DNA from: Tausonia pullulans
Taxonomy: Eukaryota; Basidiomycota; Tremellomycetes; Cystofilobasidiales; Mrakiaceae
Direction of reading: 5' to 3'
NCBI GenBank assembly: GCA_951802195.1
Contig: OX637622.1
Span: forward strand, 1,054,001-1,118,000
DNA: 64,000 bases
Shown here: positions 1 through 15,374 of the stretch, in pieces
How the letters are laid out: each line of letters starts with the position of its first letter
How positions within the stretch are numbered: position 1 is the first letter of the stretch
Program-made: the position numbers and the translations under genes
The notes under the pieces: generated by a model
Databases searched by the model: none
The model's input: only the letters and a program-made list of their open reading frames with translations
Told to the model about the DNA's origin: nothing

Positions 1-3000
1 AGACAGACTAGCAGGGCGCACCAGAATCCAAGGGATCTCGTAGCTGTTCTTGCCCTCAGTTGCCAGGAATTCTTCCACCTCGAGCGATCCCCGCGGGGTG
101 TTGGCATCGGACGTCTCCAGCGCGTAGCGGACGGCAAAGCTGAGCAAGGAGCAAAAGGAAGACCAGTGTCAATTTCAAGCTCATTCTCGCTGTCCCATTC
201 GATCCAGCTCACTAGTAGGAGGCATCCTCGCCGTAAGCGGTCGAGTGCCCGACGCACGTGAGGCCGCTCGCAACGGCCTCGCTCAAATGAGCGACGAGCC
301 CTCCGTCCGAGAGCCCCGCATTGCGGAGCTGAAGGCAGAAGATGAGGAGATTGGTGACAAAGTCGAGGGCGTCATACGCTGCACCGTCAATATGGAGAAG
401 CCGGAGGATCGAGGGGTGGTGGGCAGCCGAGAAGATAGCCGAGTACACGGGAACAACCCTGCACAAGTGTTCGTGTAAATCAGTCGTTGATCTGAAGATA
501 GGGGAGATGAGAGGGCACAAACTGGTCATTGAGGGACGCGACAAAGACAAACTTGGCCCCGTGGTCGAGCGCGGATGAGAGAGATGCAATGTACGCCTTG
601 GAACAAGCGGATTCGGTGTCCTGAGGGGTAACGACAATATGTCAGAAGCCGACCCTGATTGGTGTAAGCAGGTGAGTAGGGTGGGCGAAGGACGAACTTG
701 GAACTCGAAGAGTTCATGGGCGGCCGCATTTTCAAAGTACTGAATGACTAGAAACACGGGAGGGGGTCTCAGTGCCCGTGTTATGGGGCAAGGTAGAATG
801 TAGGAAGTGACTTACAAGGCATCGCCACGTAGCTCGAGTTTAAGTAGGCGAGAGGGCCAAGGTGGACGCCGCCTGCAGATGATCACACGCCCTCAAGTCA
901 GCGCTGCTAACAAAGACGTCGAAAAAGGTTTAGATCAGACACACAGAGGCCAAGCATGGCAACCTTCGGTCCTCTCCTTCCGCGTCGCCTGGGACCAGCG
1001 GACGGGGGGCCAAATGCTGCCTCGAGCCGGTCGACCGCTTCGGCATTGTGAGGTGAGCAGAGATGACCCTGCTCGTACAGCCTGTTGAGGAGGTGGACTG
1101 TGACGGGGCATCCTGTGAATGAAAGTAAGAAGGAATGATCAGACTCCGGGTTGACGAGTCAGCAGGACGAAGAAATCCACCTTGCGAGTGGGTCGCAATA
1201 AGGACAGCATCGGCGAGCCGCATGTCGTCGACCCAGTCTGCTCGAGACAGATACTCCTTGAATAGCCTGGACGTGCATGGATCAGGATCAGCAGCAGTCT
1301 CCCCGAGTGATCCTCCTCAATCAAAGATACTGACTTGTCGACTCGGTCCTCAACCTTACCCTCGCCCTCGAGGGACATGACAGTGATCTTGTCGAGCTCG
1401 ACCCGGCCGTCTGCCTGGAAATAAGTTTCGACAGCGTGCCGCATCTTGTTCGAGAAGGCAGTGGACGTCCCCGTTGGCTCGCCAGCGATGTAGCGGACGA
1501 TAGCATTGGGGAACCAGCCGTGGACACCGCTATAGAGAGAGAAAGGAACATCAGAAAAGATAACTGGAAGTATCAGGAGCTGCGACGCACATGATAACAA
1601 CCCTCCGAATCGGCCTCTCGAAGGAGTCGCCTCCGCTGACAGCAAACCCGCCGCCGCGGATCACGTCGAAAGTCTTTGGGAGCTCCCCCGCTCGCCGCCT
1701 TCTCTCTTCAACACCCATCTCGCGCTCGGTTCGGACCTCAGGCAGGACGTAGCTCCCGAGCGCAGAAAGGGTCTTGCGCGTGACGGACTTTGGCCGAGGA
1801 GGCGGGACGGACCGCGGCTCGTGGTTAAAGACATCCTTGTACGTCGGCAACACAAAGTTCGGAGGAAGCGTAGTCTTGCTACTAGGGCGAGCGGAGGTAG
1901 AGGCGGCCGAAGTGGAGGTGAGCGGGGCGGACGACGAGTGCGGCGTTTGCGCCTTGAGCTTAGAGTTTGCTGTCAAAGGCGCCTGCGTGGCGTGGCTCGA
2001 GGATAAGGAGGCATCCACCGTGTCCTTGGGGACTGAGGTGCCGGAGAGGGAGAAGGATGAGAGCGAGGGAGTCTTGAAAGACCTCAAGCTGGGCGTCTTG
2101 GTGATGGCAGCAACGACCGGAACGGCAACAGCAGGGGAGGACGAAGGAACAGGAGTAGGAGAGGATGAGGGCGCTGTAAAAGCCTCCACAGGTGCTGCAG
2201 AGGTGGTTGCCGACTCGGGCACAGGAAGAGAAGCATCGGACTGGCTCGCTCGGCTAGAAAAGTAGCCTCCCAGCCAAGACGAGTATGTCGTCGGAGGCTC
2301 AGACGGGAGACCTGCCCCTGCCGACGTCAGTCCAGCAGGGGAAACTTCAGACGCCGCTGTCGGGACCTCAGGCAAGCCTGCCGGCTTCTGCTGCTCAGGA
2401 GCGGGAACTGGTACGGCGTTTTGGGCAGAAGGAGGCGCCGATTCCGTGGCCGTGGAAACCGGCCAAACCCAAGAGATAGGATTGAGGTACGAGACTGTCG
2501 AAGGAGGCGGCGCTGATGTCGGCTCCTCCATGGTAGTAACAGACGGCTCGGGGGTAGGCTCTGGCTCGTGCGCTGGCTCTTCAAGGATGGGCTGAACATT
2601 CGAGGCGGCCATGACAACCTGGAGTGCGTCCGAACCTTGTCCGCTGCCGATGAGAGGCACGTAACCCCACCAACTGCTGCCTGAGCTGCCCGCCGGAAGT
2701 TGCTGCAGCTGAGCAGATGGTGTAGGTTTGCCACCTTCGGTCATGGCGTCCTCCCCGTTCGAGTCTGCCGCATGTGCCTCCGGGGCCGGGACGGGCGAGA
2801 CGAGGACTTCGCGACCGAGCGATGAGAAGATTTTTGGCCTGGAGCTACTGCTGTAAGACGACGCGGGCGACTTGGTGGATGGGGGTGAAGACGGGACTGC
2901 CGTCTTGGATATAGGGATTGATGACGAGGGTGTAGGGTGGAACGGTGCAGATGGTGCAGACGAGACGGCTGTAGCCGGGTTCGAAGAAGGATCAACGGAA

Positions 3001-4982
3001 GCAGTAGGAGAAGAGGCGGAGACCTCCTTGCCACCGCGCCCGAACCAGCCCATCGATGCTGATGACTGAGGAGACGGTGTGGATGTGTATGTATTAGACA
3101 GGGCCGGGATGGACTGAGGGACCGCTTCAATAGCAGCTGCGGTAGGAGTGGGAGTAGCGGGTTCAGGGGAAGTGGAGGCAGTAGCCGAGGAACGGAGGGT
3201 GCTGAGAGATGGGGTCTTGAGGAGCCAGGATCGGGGCGGCAAGATGGGTTCAGGCGCAACCGCAGGCGATGGCTCGGGCAACTCGGACGCAGGAGAAGGA
3301 GAGAAAGCGGCGGCGGAGGGAAGAGCGGTTTGAGCAGCCGGAGCCGGCTGGTCCTTGTGCAAGGACTCAAGAAAGGGTAAAACTGTCGGAGATGGCGCTG
3401 CTGTCGAGGAGAGGGTAGCTGCGACGGGAGATGCGCTCAACCGGGCAAGCGACGAGAACCACGAGTCCCGTTTGTTGCGTCTCGCCACAGTCGGCGATTG
3501 CGAGGCAGACTCCTGCGTCCTCGATCTCGAGGTCTTACCCTCCTCCTGCTCCATCTTCACCGCCGTAGCCCCAGATTCCTCCGTTATTAGCGGAGCCGGC
3601 GGTGCCTGTGGGTGCACCTGCGCCTCGAGCGAGGGTGTTGTCGCCTCCAAGGTTTCCATGGGCGACGTCACCGACGAGCTCACCTCGCCGTCGTACACCA
3701 GCCGGGGTGTCGCCGGCGAGAGTGGGAGCTTGCGAAGCCAGGTCGTCGCAGCCGTAAGTGGGAAATAACTGGACGCGCCACCATTGGCGCCGGGGGCAAA
3801 CGAAGGGTGGGAAGGTTGAGAGGAGTCGGCGGGTCTGGGGGCTACTGGCGCTGGCGACGGCGAGGAGGGATTCACATCCTCCGAGAGAGATGGAGTGACA
3901 TCAGATGCGGCGGCGATGGTAGACAAGGAAGGTGCATGGTCGACGGCAGGGGTGGCGACGGCACGAGCAGGAGGCTGTGACACTTCGACAGTCGTTGGGG
4001 GCATCAATGACGCGTCCTCCGTGGTAGCTTGCTGGTCCTCAAAGGGGGAGCCAGCCGCAGCGCACGTGCTGGCCTTCGATCCGCCCTCTACCTTGGGAAC
4101 GGCTGAAAAGTCAGATGCGGTTGGTACAAGAGGAGGAGGCGCCGACAGTGGAGCCGACCATGCGCCGAACCAGGTAGCCGGTCGCTCTCGCCCACCCGTC
4201 GCCGGCGTCTTCTTGGGCCGCAGGGTGGTCGACTTCTCGGGTTCCGGCTCTGGCTTATGTTCCGGCCCCTCCATGACCAGTGGCGGTGGCGGCTTCGCTA
4301 CAGGCCGGGAAGTCTCAATGATTGGTGCAGGCGACGGCGAGTCCTCTGAAGAAGACGGCAGAACCAGCGGCGGGGACGACCGGCGGTCCACCTCGCCGAG
4401 AGGGAGAGCGACTGACGACGCGGCCGCTGCCGCTTCCTCGACGGACTGTTGGGTCTGGTGGTACAACGCCGACCTCCTCCTCGGAAGGAACATGCCCTCC
4501 TCCCCACCACCCTCGCCTCCAAACTCGCTGATGACAGCGACGGCCTTGCCCTTCCCTTTGGACGTCGCCGCCTTCTTGGCGAGCTCGCGCTCGACCCGAG
4601 CTCGCACTTGAGCAGCTGCAACGTCGTCCCGCTCGAGCGCGTGCTTCATGTGGGCCGTCGACGCCAACGACCTCGACGACGAGGACGAAGACGTCCCTGT
4701 CCTCGACTTCTCGGGCAATGTGGCGAGAGGCGAGTCAAGCACTGGGCGGGAAGCCGTCACGGTCGCGGTCGAGGTCGAGATCGTCACAGACGGCAGCGCG
4801 GCCGAGGCATGTGCAGCACGAGCGATAAAGGAGGGTGTCCGACGGGACCCGGCCATGCTGGTGTTTGTGGTTGTAGTCGATGTGGAGACTGAGCGCGTCG
4901 AGGCGGACGACGCTCGTCTGTGAGGGAGGCTGGGCGGCACCGATCGTGTGGATCCGTCGTCGTCCGTAGAGGGAGGAGACAT
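1..4982 (-). CDS. YML020W-like alpha/beta hydrolase with long disordered N-terminus (3' end cut by window)
   Basis: Nine exons can be read on the minus strand: 4982-1591, 1529-1335, 1266-1181, 1112-945, 872-816, 747-698, 620-523, 458-213 and 139-22. The next donor lies at 21-16, so the last exon is outside the window. Exon 1 gives about 1,130 residues rich in Ser, Pro, Ala and Thr with no visible domain. The remaining exons encode a fungal alpha/beta hydrolase: an HGWFPN oxyanion-type motif, a THSQG nucleophile elbow (candidate Ser), LNDQVVP (candidate acid) and GHSTAY (candidate His), then VRYALET and YEIPW near the end. This order matches the fungal YML020W-type family, whose substrate is not known to me. 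Family assignment is from remembered motif similarity; exon joins keep the frame at every boundary. The first ATG at 4982 follows a stop-rich leader and is the natural start. Confidence 0.88.
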
Positions 4983-5413
4983 GGGCTCCTAGGATCCGGA
5001 ACTCTGTGTGAAAATAGAGCGAGGGGCGAGGGCGTAGGTATGGCTAGGGATTGGATGATGGTCGTTGAGCGAATGCAAGGGAGAGGAGGTCAGAGGATCG
5101 ATGACCACGCGCGTGCTTCACAAGGGTCGTGCGACCCCTCCAGTCAAGCAAGCAACTGCTGCGCTCTCGAGCCACCTTCTTTCTCTTTCCGCCGCGTCTG
5201 AGTGATGGCTTGAAATCTTATATATCGTCCTCATGGGAAAGGAGTGCAAGAGAATAAAGGGGAAAGGTCGGAACGTATTCAACGAAGGGAAGGTCGATCA
5301 ATTGATGGACGAAGCAGAAGGGAAAAAGCATGGAGGAGGGCAGTGGTAGCCACCCTGACTGGGCAGACTGCGAGACCTGAGAGAAATAGAAAGACAGTGT
5401 CACAGGGCCCGTC
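4983..5413. other. Intergenic: hydrolase promoter / kinase 3' end
   Basis: About 430 bp between the ATG of the hydrolase gene and the stop codon of the kinase gene, both on the minus strand. I see no open frame with the codon bias of its neighbours and no clear motif. Confidence 0.5.
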
Positions 5414-8500
<3,087 letters not shown>

Positions 8501-9196
8501 GGACGGCCGAGGCTGAGGTCTAGAGAGGGACTAGGAGGGTAAAGTAAGGGCTGACCATGCTGGGTGACTCTAGAGGGAAGGAGGGGGGCGACGCGACCCT
8601 GCTGGGGCTGGCGAGCGAGTCGTGATGGGTGGAGTGGGCAGGCCAGAGGGCGCGTGCGTGTACGTATATGCGAGGCAGATGGCCAAGCGAGGGTCGAGGG
8701 CGGCGGCGGGAGTGGGCGAGAGAGAGAAGGCTGGAGCGGTACAAGCTCGCAGGGCGGTTTGAGCGGCCGTTTGAGTGTCAGAGAGGGGTAAACCCGATGT
8801 GGTCGTCAGAGAGAGGAAAGTAGAGGGGCAAACATCTAAGAGAGCATCCGTCGTGGCGAGGGCCTCGACACGGCGGCGCGTCCGCTACGAAAGCCAACGC
8901 GTGCGTCCCTGAAACAACCCACGACCACCGGCCGCAAGCCTCGACCTCGACCATGATTCACATCAGCACCTGCTCATGGATCCCTTCCTCTACAGAGGCA
9001 TCGGTCAATAAAGTCAATAGGATGGGCTAAAACAGAGACCGGGCGGGGGACTGAGAGACGGTCTCCGCGCGACGACACGTCACCACTGACCACTCGACGA
9101 AGGGCAAGGGCGACCGACAGATGGGCGGGAGACCGGCTGGCAGGCTGCCTTTCCCTCAACCACGACCACCCACTCGCTTTCTCGGCGTCATTCACC
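8501..9196. promoter_or_regulatory. Divergent intergenic region between kinase and ALG11
   Basis: Roughly 700 bp between two divergently transcribed genes, presumably holding both promoters. It may also contain the unresolved first exon of the kinase. I could not pick out a TATA box or known operator with confidence. Confidence 0.4.
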
Positions 9197-11186
9197 ATGG
9201 TAGGACTCACTCACCACCACACATCGGGAGCGGCCCTTTACCCGCTGGTTGTCGGCCTCGCCGTCATGGTCGCGTTCGGATCATACCTCTTCGTCGAGAG
9301 TCTCCTCACCAAGCGCCTCGCCCGCTCCGCCCGTAATCTCCGGCAGGTCGTCCCGAAATCACCAGCAGATGTCAAGGGGAAGAAGACTGTTGTTCTCGGG
9401 TACTTCCATCCGTACTGCAACGCCGGTGGCGGAGGCGAGCGCGTCATCTGGCAGGCAGTCGCGAGCATGCAGGTGAAGCACCCCGACGTCTTTAACGTCG
9501 TCTACACAGGCGATGTCCCTGCCGCATCGAAGGCAGATATTCTCAAGCGGGCGATGGTCAGTCGCTCATTCAAAGTGCCCGTGTGTGTGCTGACTCGGTG
9601 AGTCCAGACGCACTTCAACATCGAGCTCAAGCCCGAGACGATCCACTTTGTCCCCCTCCCGTCGAGGGCAATGATCGGCGACAAGTACTGGCGCCGGTTG
9701 ACACTCTTCGGTCAGGCCTGGGGCAGCGCCTGCGTTGCGTGGGAGGCGCTTCTCGGTGAGCAGGGTATCGTTCCGGATATCTACATCGGTCAGTCCGCTC
9801 CTCCTCTGATGGCGAACTTCTACTAACGGAACGCGGCGGGATGTGCCGACAATGGCGCAGACACGATGGGCTTCGCCTTCACATACCCTGTCGTAAAGCT
9901 CATCGCCGGATGGAAGATCCCTCTTGGCGCGTACATCCACTATCCAACCATTAGGTCGGTGCATGCAGACGCCCGCGAGATGAACGCGCGTACTTACATT
10001 GACTGACCCGTCCGTCTTATGTTGTCTCGTCCGCATCCAAACAAGCACCGACATGCTCTTGCGCGTCAAGACCCGGACGGCATCGCACACCAACGTCGCC
10101 ACCGCTGGGAGCGCGTGGAAGTCGTTCCTCAAGCTTCAGTCCGTCTGCTGTGTTGTGTCGCTGTCCCCCCTCCCTTCTGCTCATTCACGAACGACTTCCT
10201 CATCCGTAACGCAAACAGATACTACCGGCTCTTCGCCGTCGCTTACCGCGTCTGTCTCCGCCTCGTCGATGTCCGCATGGCCAACTCGACCTGGACCAGG
10301 GACCACATCGTCAATCTCCTCGGAGGGGCTCCTTCGGCCGCGGAGATCGTCTACCCTCCGTGCGACACGACCGCGCTCGGCAAGATCCCCATCGCTGATG
10401 AGGGGAAGCGCGAGCGCATCATTATCAGCCTCGCCCAGTTCAGGTGCGAACGAGTAGACTTTTTTTTGTCTAGACGAGGCTCTCCTTCCTGATCGACGCT
10501 CCCATCTGCTGCAGGCCCGAGAAAAACCATGCCGCCCAGCTCCACGCACTCGCGGAGCTCTTCCGCCTCCGACCAGAGTGGAAAGACCCAACCTCTAAGG
10601 AGACCGTCCGGCTCGTCATGATTGGAAGCAGCCGAGATGAGGCGGACGCAGAGAGGGTCGAAAAGCTTCGGGTGCTCGCCATGGAGCTTGGTGTCGAGGT
10701 GCGCACTTACGCAAGCACGCGTACAAAAGAAGAGGGGGGACTGACACATCCCTGCCAACTCAAAAGGCCAACTTTGAGCTCGCGGTCAACGCCTCGTATG
10801 ATGTACTCCTAGGGTGGCTTGCCCGTGCCTCAGTGGGGATCGCAACGATGATCGACGAGCATTTTGGGATCAATGTTGTCGAGTTCATGGCCGCCGGTCT
10901 CATCCCCCTTTCGCACGCCTCCGCAGGCCCCCTCCTCGACATCATCGTCCCGTTTGATTCCCTACCAACAGGCTACCACGCTCTCACACCGCCGGAATTT
11001 GGCGCCCGGCTCGTGGAGATCTTTGAGCTCCCCGCAGAGGAGAGGGCGGCGATGAGGGCGAGGGCAAGGCGGAGTGTCGAGGTGCGGTTTGGGAGGGAGG
11101 CGTTTGAAACTGGATGGGAGAGGGAGTGGGGCGTGTTGAAGGAGATGGAGAGTAGAAGGAGGGGGGAGAGAAGCAAGGTGGAATGA
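9197..11186 (+). CDS. ALG11: ALG11: GDP-Man:Man3GlcNAc2-PP-dolichol alpha-1,2-mannosyltransferase
   Basis: Adds the fourth and fifth mannoses to the dolichol-linked N-glycan precursor on the cytosolic face of the ER. Seven exons: 9197-9556, 9608-9788, 9861-9954, 10046-10114, 10219-10443, 10515-10698, 10767-11186; each join keeps the frame. An N-terminal hydrophobic anchor (about residues 13-35) is followed by [16 protein letters not shown], the hallmark N-terminal ALG11 motif, then [26 protein letters not shown], a RPEKNH block (GT4 family) and [15 protein letters not shown], the conserved nucleotide-sugar EX7E-type region. The length of about 510 residues is normal for the family. The stop is TGA at 11184-11186. 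Confidence 0.96.
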
Positions 11187-14100
11187 AGAAATGCTTTGCA
11201 CAGCCGAGGAAGAGAACCAAGAAAGGACATGGTTGCAAGAGGGACGGAAACAGAGAAGACAAGGTTACACAATATGGAGGAAAGGCGAGCGCTAGGGATG
11301 TCCGTTCAAGAGAGAGCCTGACGTCCTATCACTCCTCGCCGCCCTGTTAGATCCGAACGGCCGCTGTGCAGGGGAGAGACTAGAGTGAGTTGGGAAGGCG
11401 GCACTTTATGAGTCGCACGTTCTTACTTCTTCGGCGTGACGAATTATATCCAGGATAAGCCGTGAATTGAGAGGAGCTACCATCGGCGAGATTGAGGAAT
11501 TGACGAGGGAAAGTCTCAAGACAGAAAGGGCGCCTTACTTGTTAGGGGAAATGCCAGCGACGTAAGCGTATAATTGCGTGGCGATGGCCGAACCAAGCTA
11601 TGGCCCTGGAGACACTTTGAAGATGAGTCTGAGACGCAATCGGTCAAGAGGGACAATCTTATTCAGTCCTAGCCGCCAGGCAGCGAGTTTTGTGGGTCAC
11701 GTAGTCCGTGTAAGTCAGATTTCCGTAGTGATGTGAGTCGACACCATACTAGGAAGACGAGGAAGGGGGCTCACCCATCAGAAGGAGGGGTGACAATGCT
11801 TAGTAGAGAAAACCTAAGAGACGTCACACACTCGATAAAGAAGCATTGGACCCTGTCTGTAGTCCTGGTCAAATATAGATTCGCCGTTGACCGATTCGCA
11901 CCGGCCTTGACCACGAGGAGGCGGTACGGGTCGATGGTAAGTCAGAAATTAGTCTGGCCATCATACCAGAGGAAGAGGGCGATACTTGGAAAACTGGTAA
12001 GGCTCACTACCCTTGGCAGTCTCGCAGCAGCGCTTGCTCAGAGTGGCGTTGACGAGGCTGATGGATCGGAAGACAAGAGAAGACGTCGAGACCGAGAGGC
12101 TAGGTGGCCATGTTCGTGCCTGGTAGCGTGAAAGTGAAACCATGCTAGCTGCTGAGAAAAGAGACAAGACTAGTGTGGCAAGAGAGACTGCGCGCCACAT
12201 CTATCTGCAACCGTCTCTCAATATGCACTGAGCGACTTATTCGTAGGTGCGCCACGTGGTTTGCTTGCGTGACAGGATGTTTCAGGCTCACTGGCTCGTC
12301 ATGTCCCATTCAAGTTTTGAAAGGAAAAGTAATCCACCATCTGTTACCTTGACCGGTCGCGACATGATTCATTGTTGGCTTAATCTATGTTAACTCTCGT
12401 GAACGAGTCATGAACGACGGACGACACGTACGACCTTGGCTCTGCAGCGCGAGCTCGCAGAAGCTGATCATGGAACCACAAACTTGAGTGGACGAGCCTT
12501 CTAGCGCTCTCCCTAGCTCCTTCCTCTTCAAGAGGTGAACCGCATTTAAAGAGGGGGGGGAGGCTAAGCCATGATATCTGTTGCTGGATCCGTGATTTTG
12601 TTAGGATTTGCCCATGGGTCGAGTGCTAAGGAGGATGAATGAGGAAAGAAGCGTTAATGGAGGAGTGGAACTGAAGTGGTGGAGGTAGCACCGGCCCCAT
12701 CGAGATTTGGGGCAGGTTTGTGGGACCGAATGATGATCAGAGAGTGTAGGACTAAATTCTGCGACGAATCAAGGGGTTTTTTGGGCGAGAGGTGTGAACT
12801 ATAGAGGGAGTGAGAGGGATGAGAAAGCACTGAGTGCGACAGGTGACGAATGAGAAGAGAGAGGAGGATAACGAAGCAAGGAGCGTGAGACGATGTGATG
12901 AAAGAAGGAACGAAGACGAGGAATGCTGAACAAGCAAAAAAGAGGCTACGCAGGCAAACTCTCAGATCATCCGAAGCAGGTTGAGTAAAAACAAGGCTGG
13001 GGGTGCAGGAGCGCAGATGCGCAAAGGGCCAGATACAGAGCCGAGGTCACGAGTCCGCGAGATCCTGAGAGCTCACCCTTGAGCAGCGCTTCGGGCCGGC
13101 GGTTGAGGAGCTGACCCTGTTCGCAGTGCAGGCTCCGCTGTGAGGATTTTTAATTTTTTTGAAAACTCCAAGCACCCTCTGTGGCCAAGGGCAAAGATCT
13201 GTGCGAGAGGACCCCAAGGGTAGATCTCAGTAATAGGGCGCGCGTAAGTTCAGCGGAGCGAACCTGACAGCCGGCTTTGTGATACTGAGATAAGGACATT
13301 CGAGGAATGGCTTAGGTCCCAACTTCAGGGAAATTGACAAGCGCGTCAAAGACGACGGGCCAGACAGAACCCGTCGGCGCCGATGCGCCAGGGCGCATGG
13401 ATCGATCGACCAAGCACAGGAGCAAGATCAGACCGCGGACAGGCGAGCCCATGCCACCTCCCAACACCTCAGTTCCACTCCACTATCGACGCTCCTCCCC
13501 TCAGCCCTAGACTCTGGGTCCAATCCTGACATGAGCCGAGTGAGTGATCCTACTGAGCTGCTGGGAGACCTTGACTTTTTTTTTTTCATTTCTCCGTTTT
13601 TTTGTCTACTCGACAGTAAACTGTCACGTCTATCGCTCCGTAGGTATATAGTACATGGCCATCTCTGAACTGTTTGCCTTCGTTGCCGTTAGTCTCCTAC
13701 CGTGTCGCTTGGTAGTTCTGATTCAATATTGACCACGAAAACGCCCTCTCAATGCGCAAAGAGATGACCGGGTTTGATGGCTCTACATCTGACGGACTTC
13801 AGACGAGAGAGAATGGGCGGAGTGGCCGCGTATAGCTCCTCATGAGCAGGCAAGAGCAATTTGTAATAGCAGCTCGCGCCAGAAGCGTCTGTGCGCAGAC
13901 TTCGAGAGATGAAAAGAGCTTTCTCCTCGATATTTTGTCATGGGGATGAGGCAATGTCGCCAATAAGGGAACGACATAGCCGACAACGCCACAGAGTCTG
14001 CGCGCTTGAACGGTCCGCCGGCGCTTGCCTTGCAGTTGATCTCCGAAGTTTATACGTGCTTGGTTGCCGACCTATAAAATAACGACACCTTTCATTTTTC

Positions 14101-15374
14101 TATTTGAATCACGAGTCAATCAACAGACGGAGAATGGCCGTGGGCCAGTGATGATGCCTCTTTCGCGCGAGATGCATACATGGTATGGGGTCGAGTGACC
14201 TTTTCGACTATCTCCGCCCGTCAGCGGTATGGTCTGCAGATCTCTGCTGTTAGCCAGTGCTCTCCACGTAGACCTTATGCTGTCGTATCAGCAGCAACCA
14301 GCACGCCATGTGGCCTTCTTCTTCACTCTTACAGAGCCTCACCACGTGAAAACCTCGGCTTCGCTAGCGTCAGAGTATGAGCACGCCGCGCCATTCTCTT
14401 ACCGCCCGCCGTATGCATCTGCTGACCGGCATTTTCATCGTCTCTATCCATCACATTGCCAAGCAAACTCGGCCAGGATTGCCGAGCTTGCTTACTTCAG
14501 CCTGCTGCCTGACTGGAGTATCCGTCTTGTACGTCCTGTCTCTGACGAGAGGAGTCCAACTGACCATGCATGGAGGCTTCATGCGTTGCTTTCAACGCAG
14601 GGCCTCAGCTTCGTGTTTCCAGAGCCATAAGCTCGCTGTTCAAAATTTACCAGCTGTCAAATTCAAACTTGCCACTGCCTCGCATCCAGGTGCACAGCAC
14701 TCGAATTACACAGAGCCACACCCTGCCGGTTGGTCGGCAACATACCCTTCGGAGAACACCGCACCGGACCCTCGTGCTTTTCGCTCTCCGTTTAGTCCGA
14801 AAGTGATTAGTGTTGCTGGGTCGGAGATTCCGGCGATGGGATGTTAACTCGGCCGGCCTGCCAAACTGAATGATATTCAAAAAAAAATAATAAAAAAAAT
14901 AATAATTCATTCGGTACCCGTTCCGAAGGACTCTCTTCGCCGAATTACCTTTTCCTTCCTTCATCTTCTCGAATATTCTGTCGGCCGCAAGAAATACTAT
15001 AAGCTTTGGCTTGCATATTTATTTCCCTTTGTTCGTTTACGGGGGGGGGCGAGGGAGGATCGAATGCAGGCCCGAGAAGGGACCTGCGCGAGCGTGCGGC
15101 AAGGAAGCGACCAAGAAGGGAGCCAACTCGAATTAGGTTAGTGATGCCGTTTTGCTCAGAGAGAAGACCTGAAGATGCAATGCATTGTGATACTGGAGGA
15201 TGTGCGTCTGTGAGCTGATGATGGGACGGGTCCTACAAGAGATTTGATAATGGAGTCTACAATGGCTAATCGTGAACAAAGAGGACTGAGAGACAATGGA
15301 AGAAAGAGTAAGAGATCACAAAATCAAAGGGGCACAAAGGGGAAAAGAAATCGAGATGTCGTCGTCTTCTGTCG
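11187..15374. other. Gene-poor 4.2 kb region with decayed coding-like scraps
   Basis: No gene can be built here with confidence. The base composition is visibly less GC-rich than in flanking genes. Small pieces look coding: on the minus strand about 12200-11990 begins with a signal-peptide-like stretch (MWRAVSLATLVLSLFSAAS), and 11920-11800 has codon use like real genes, but stops and missing acceptor sites block a clean model. CT-rich leader-like sequence lies on the minus strand near 12.6-12.95 kb with no long frame after it. An A/T-only run sits at about 14879-14907. Three overlapping open frames at 14.18-14.85 kb (+) show no recognisable motif and ordinary composition. Confidence 0.5.
11800..12200 (-). 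pseudogene. Possible decayed gene for a small secreted protein
   Basis: A frame starting at 12200 encodes a hydrophobic N-terminus resembling a signal peptide (MWRAVSLATLVLSLFSAAS) followed by about 60 residues with a KRCCETAKG stretch. Downstream, around 11920-11860, a second piece (TIDPYRLLVVKAGAN) has strong third-position C/G bias, but it is preceded by an in-frame stop, no AG acceptor lies in front of it, and the frame then shifts. The pieces could belong to one host gene that has broken down, or be chance. No family is recognised. Confidence 0.25.

Noticed and set aside
1774-4611. Long open frames on the plus strand opposite the hydrolase exon 1
   Set aside because: They mirror a GC-rich low-complexity exon on the minus strand; no motif and reversed codon bias.
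14879-14907. A/T-only run considered as part of a centromere or replication origin
   Set aside because: Only about 30 bp, with no wider AT-rich or repeat structure.
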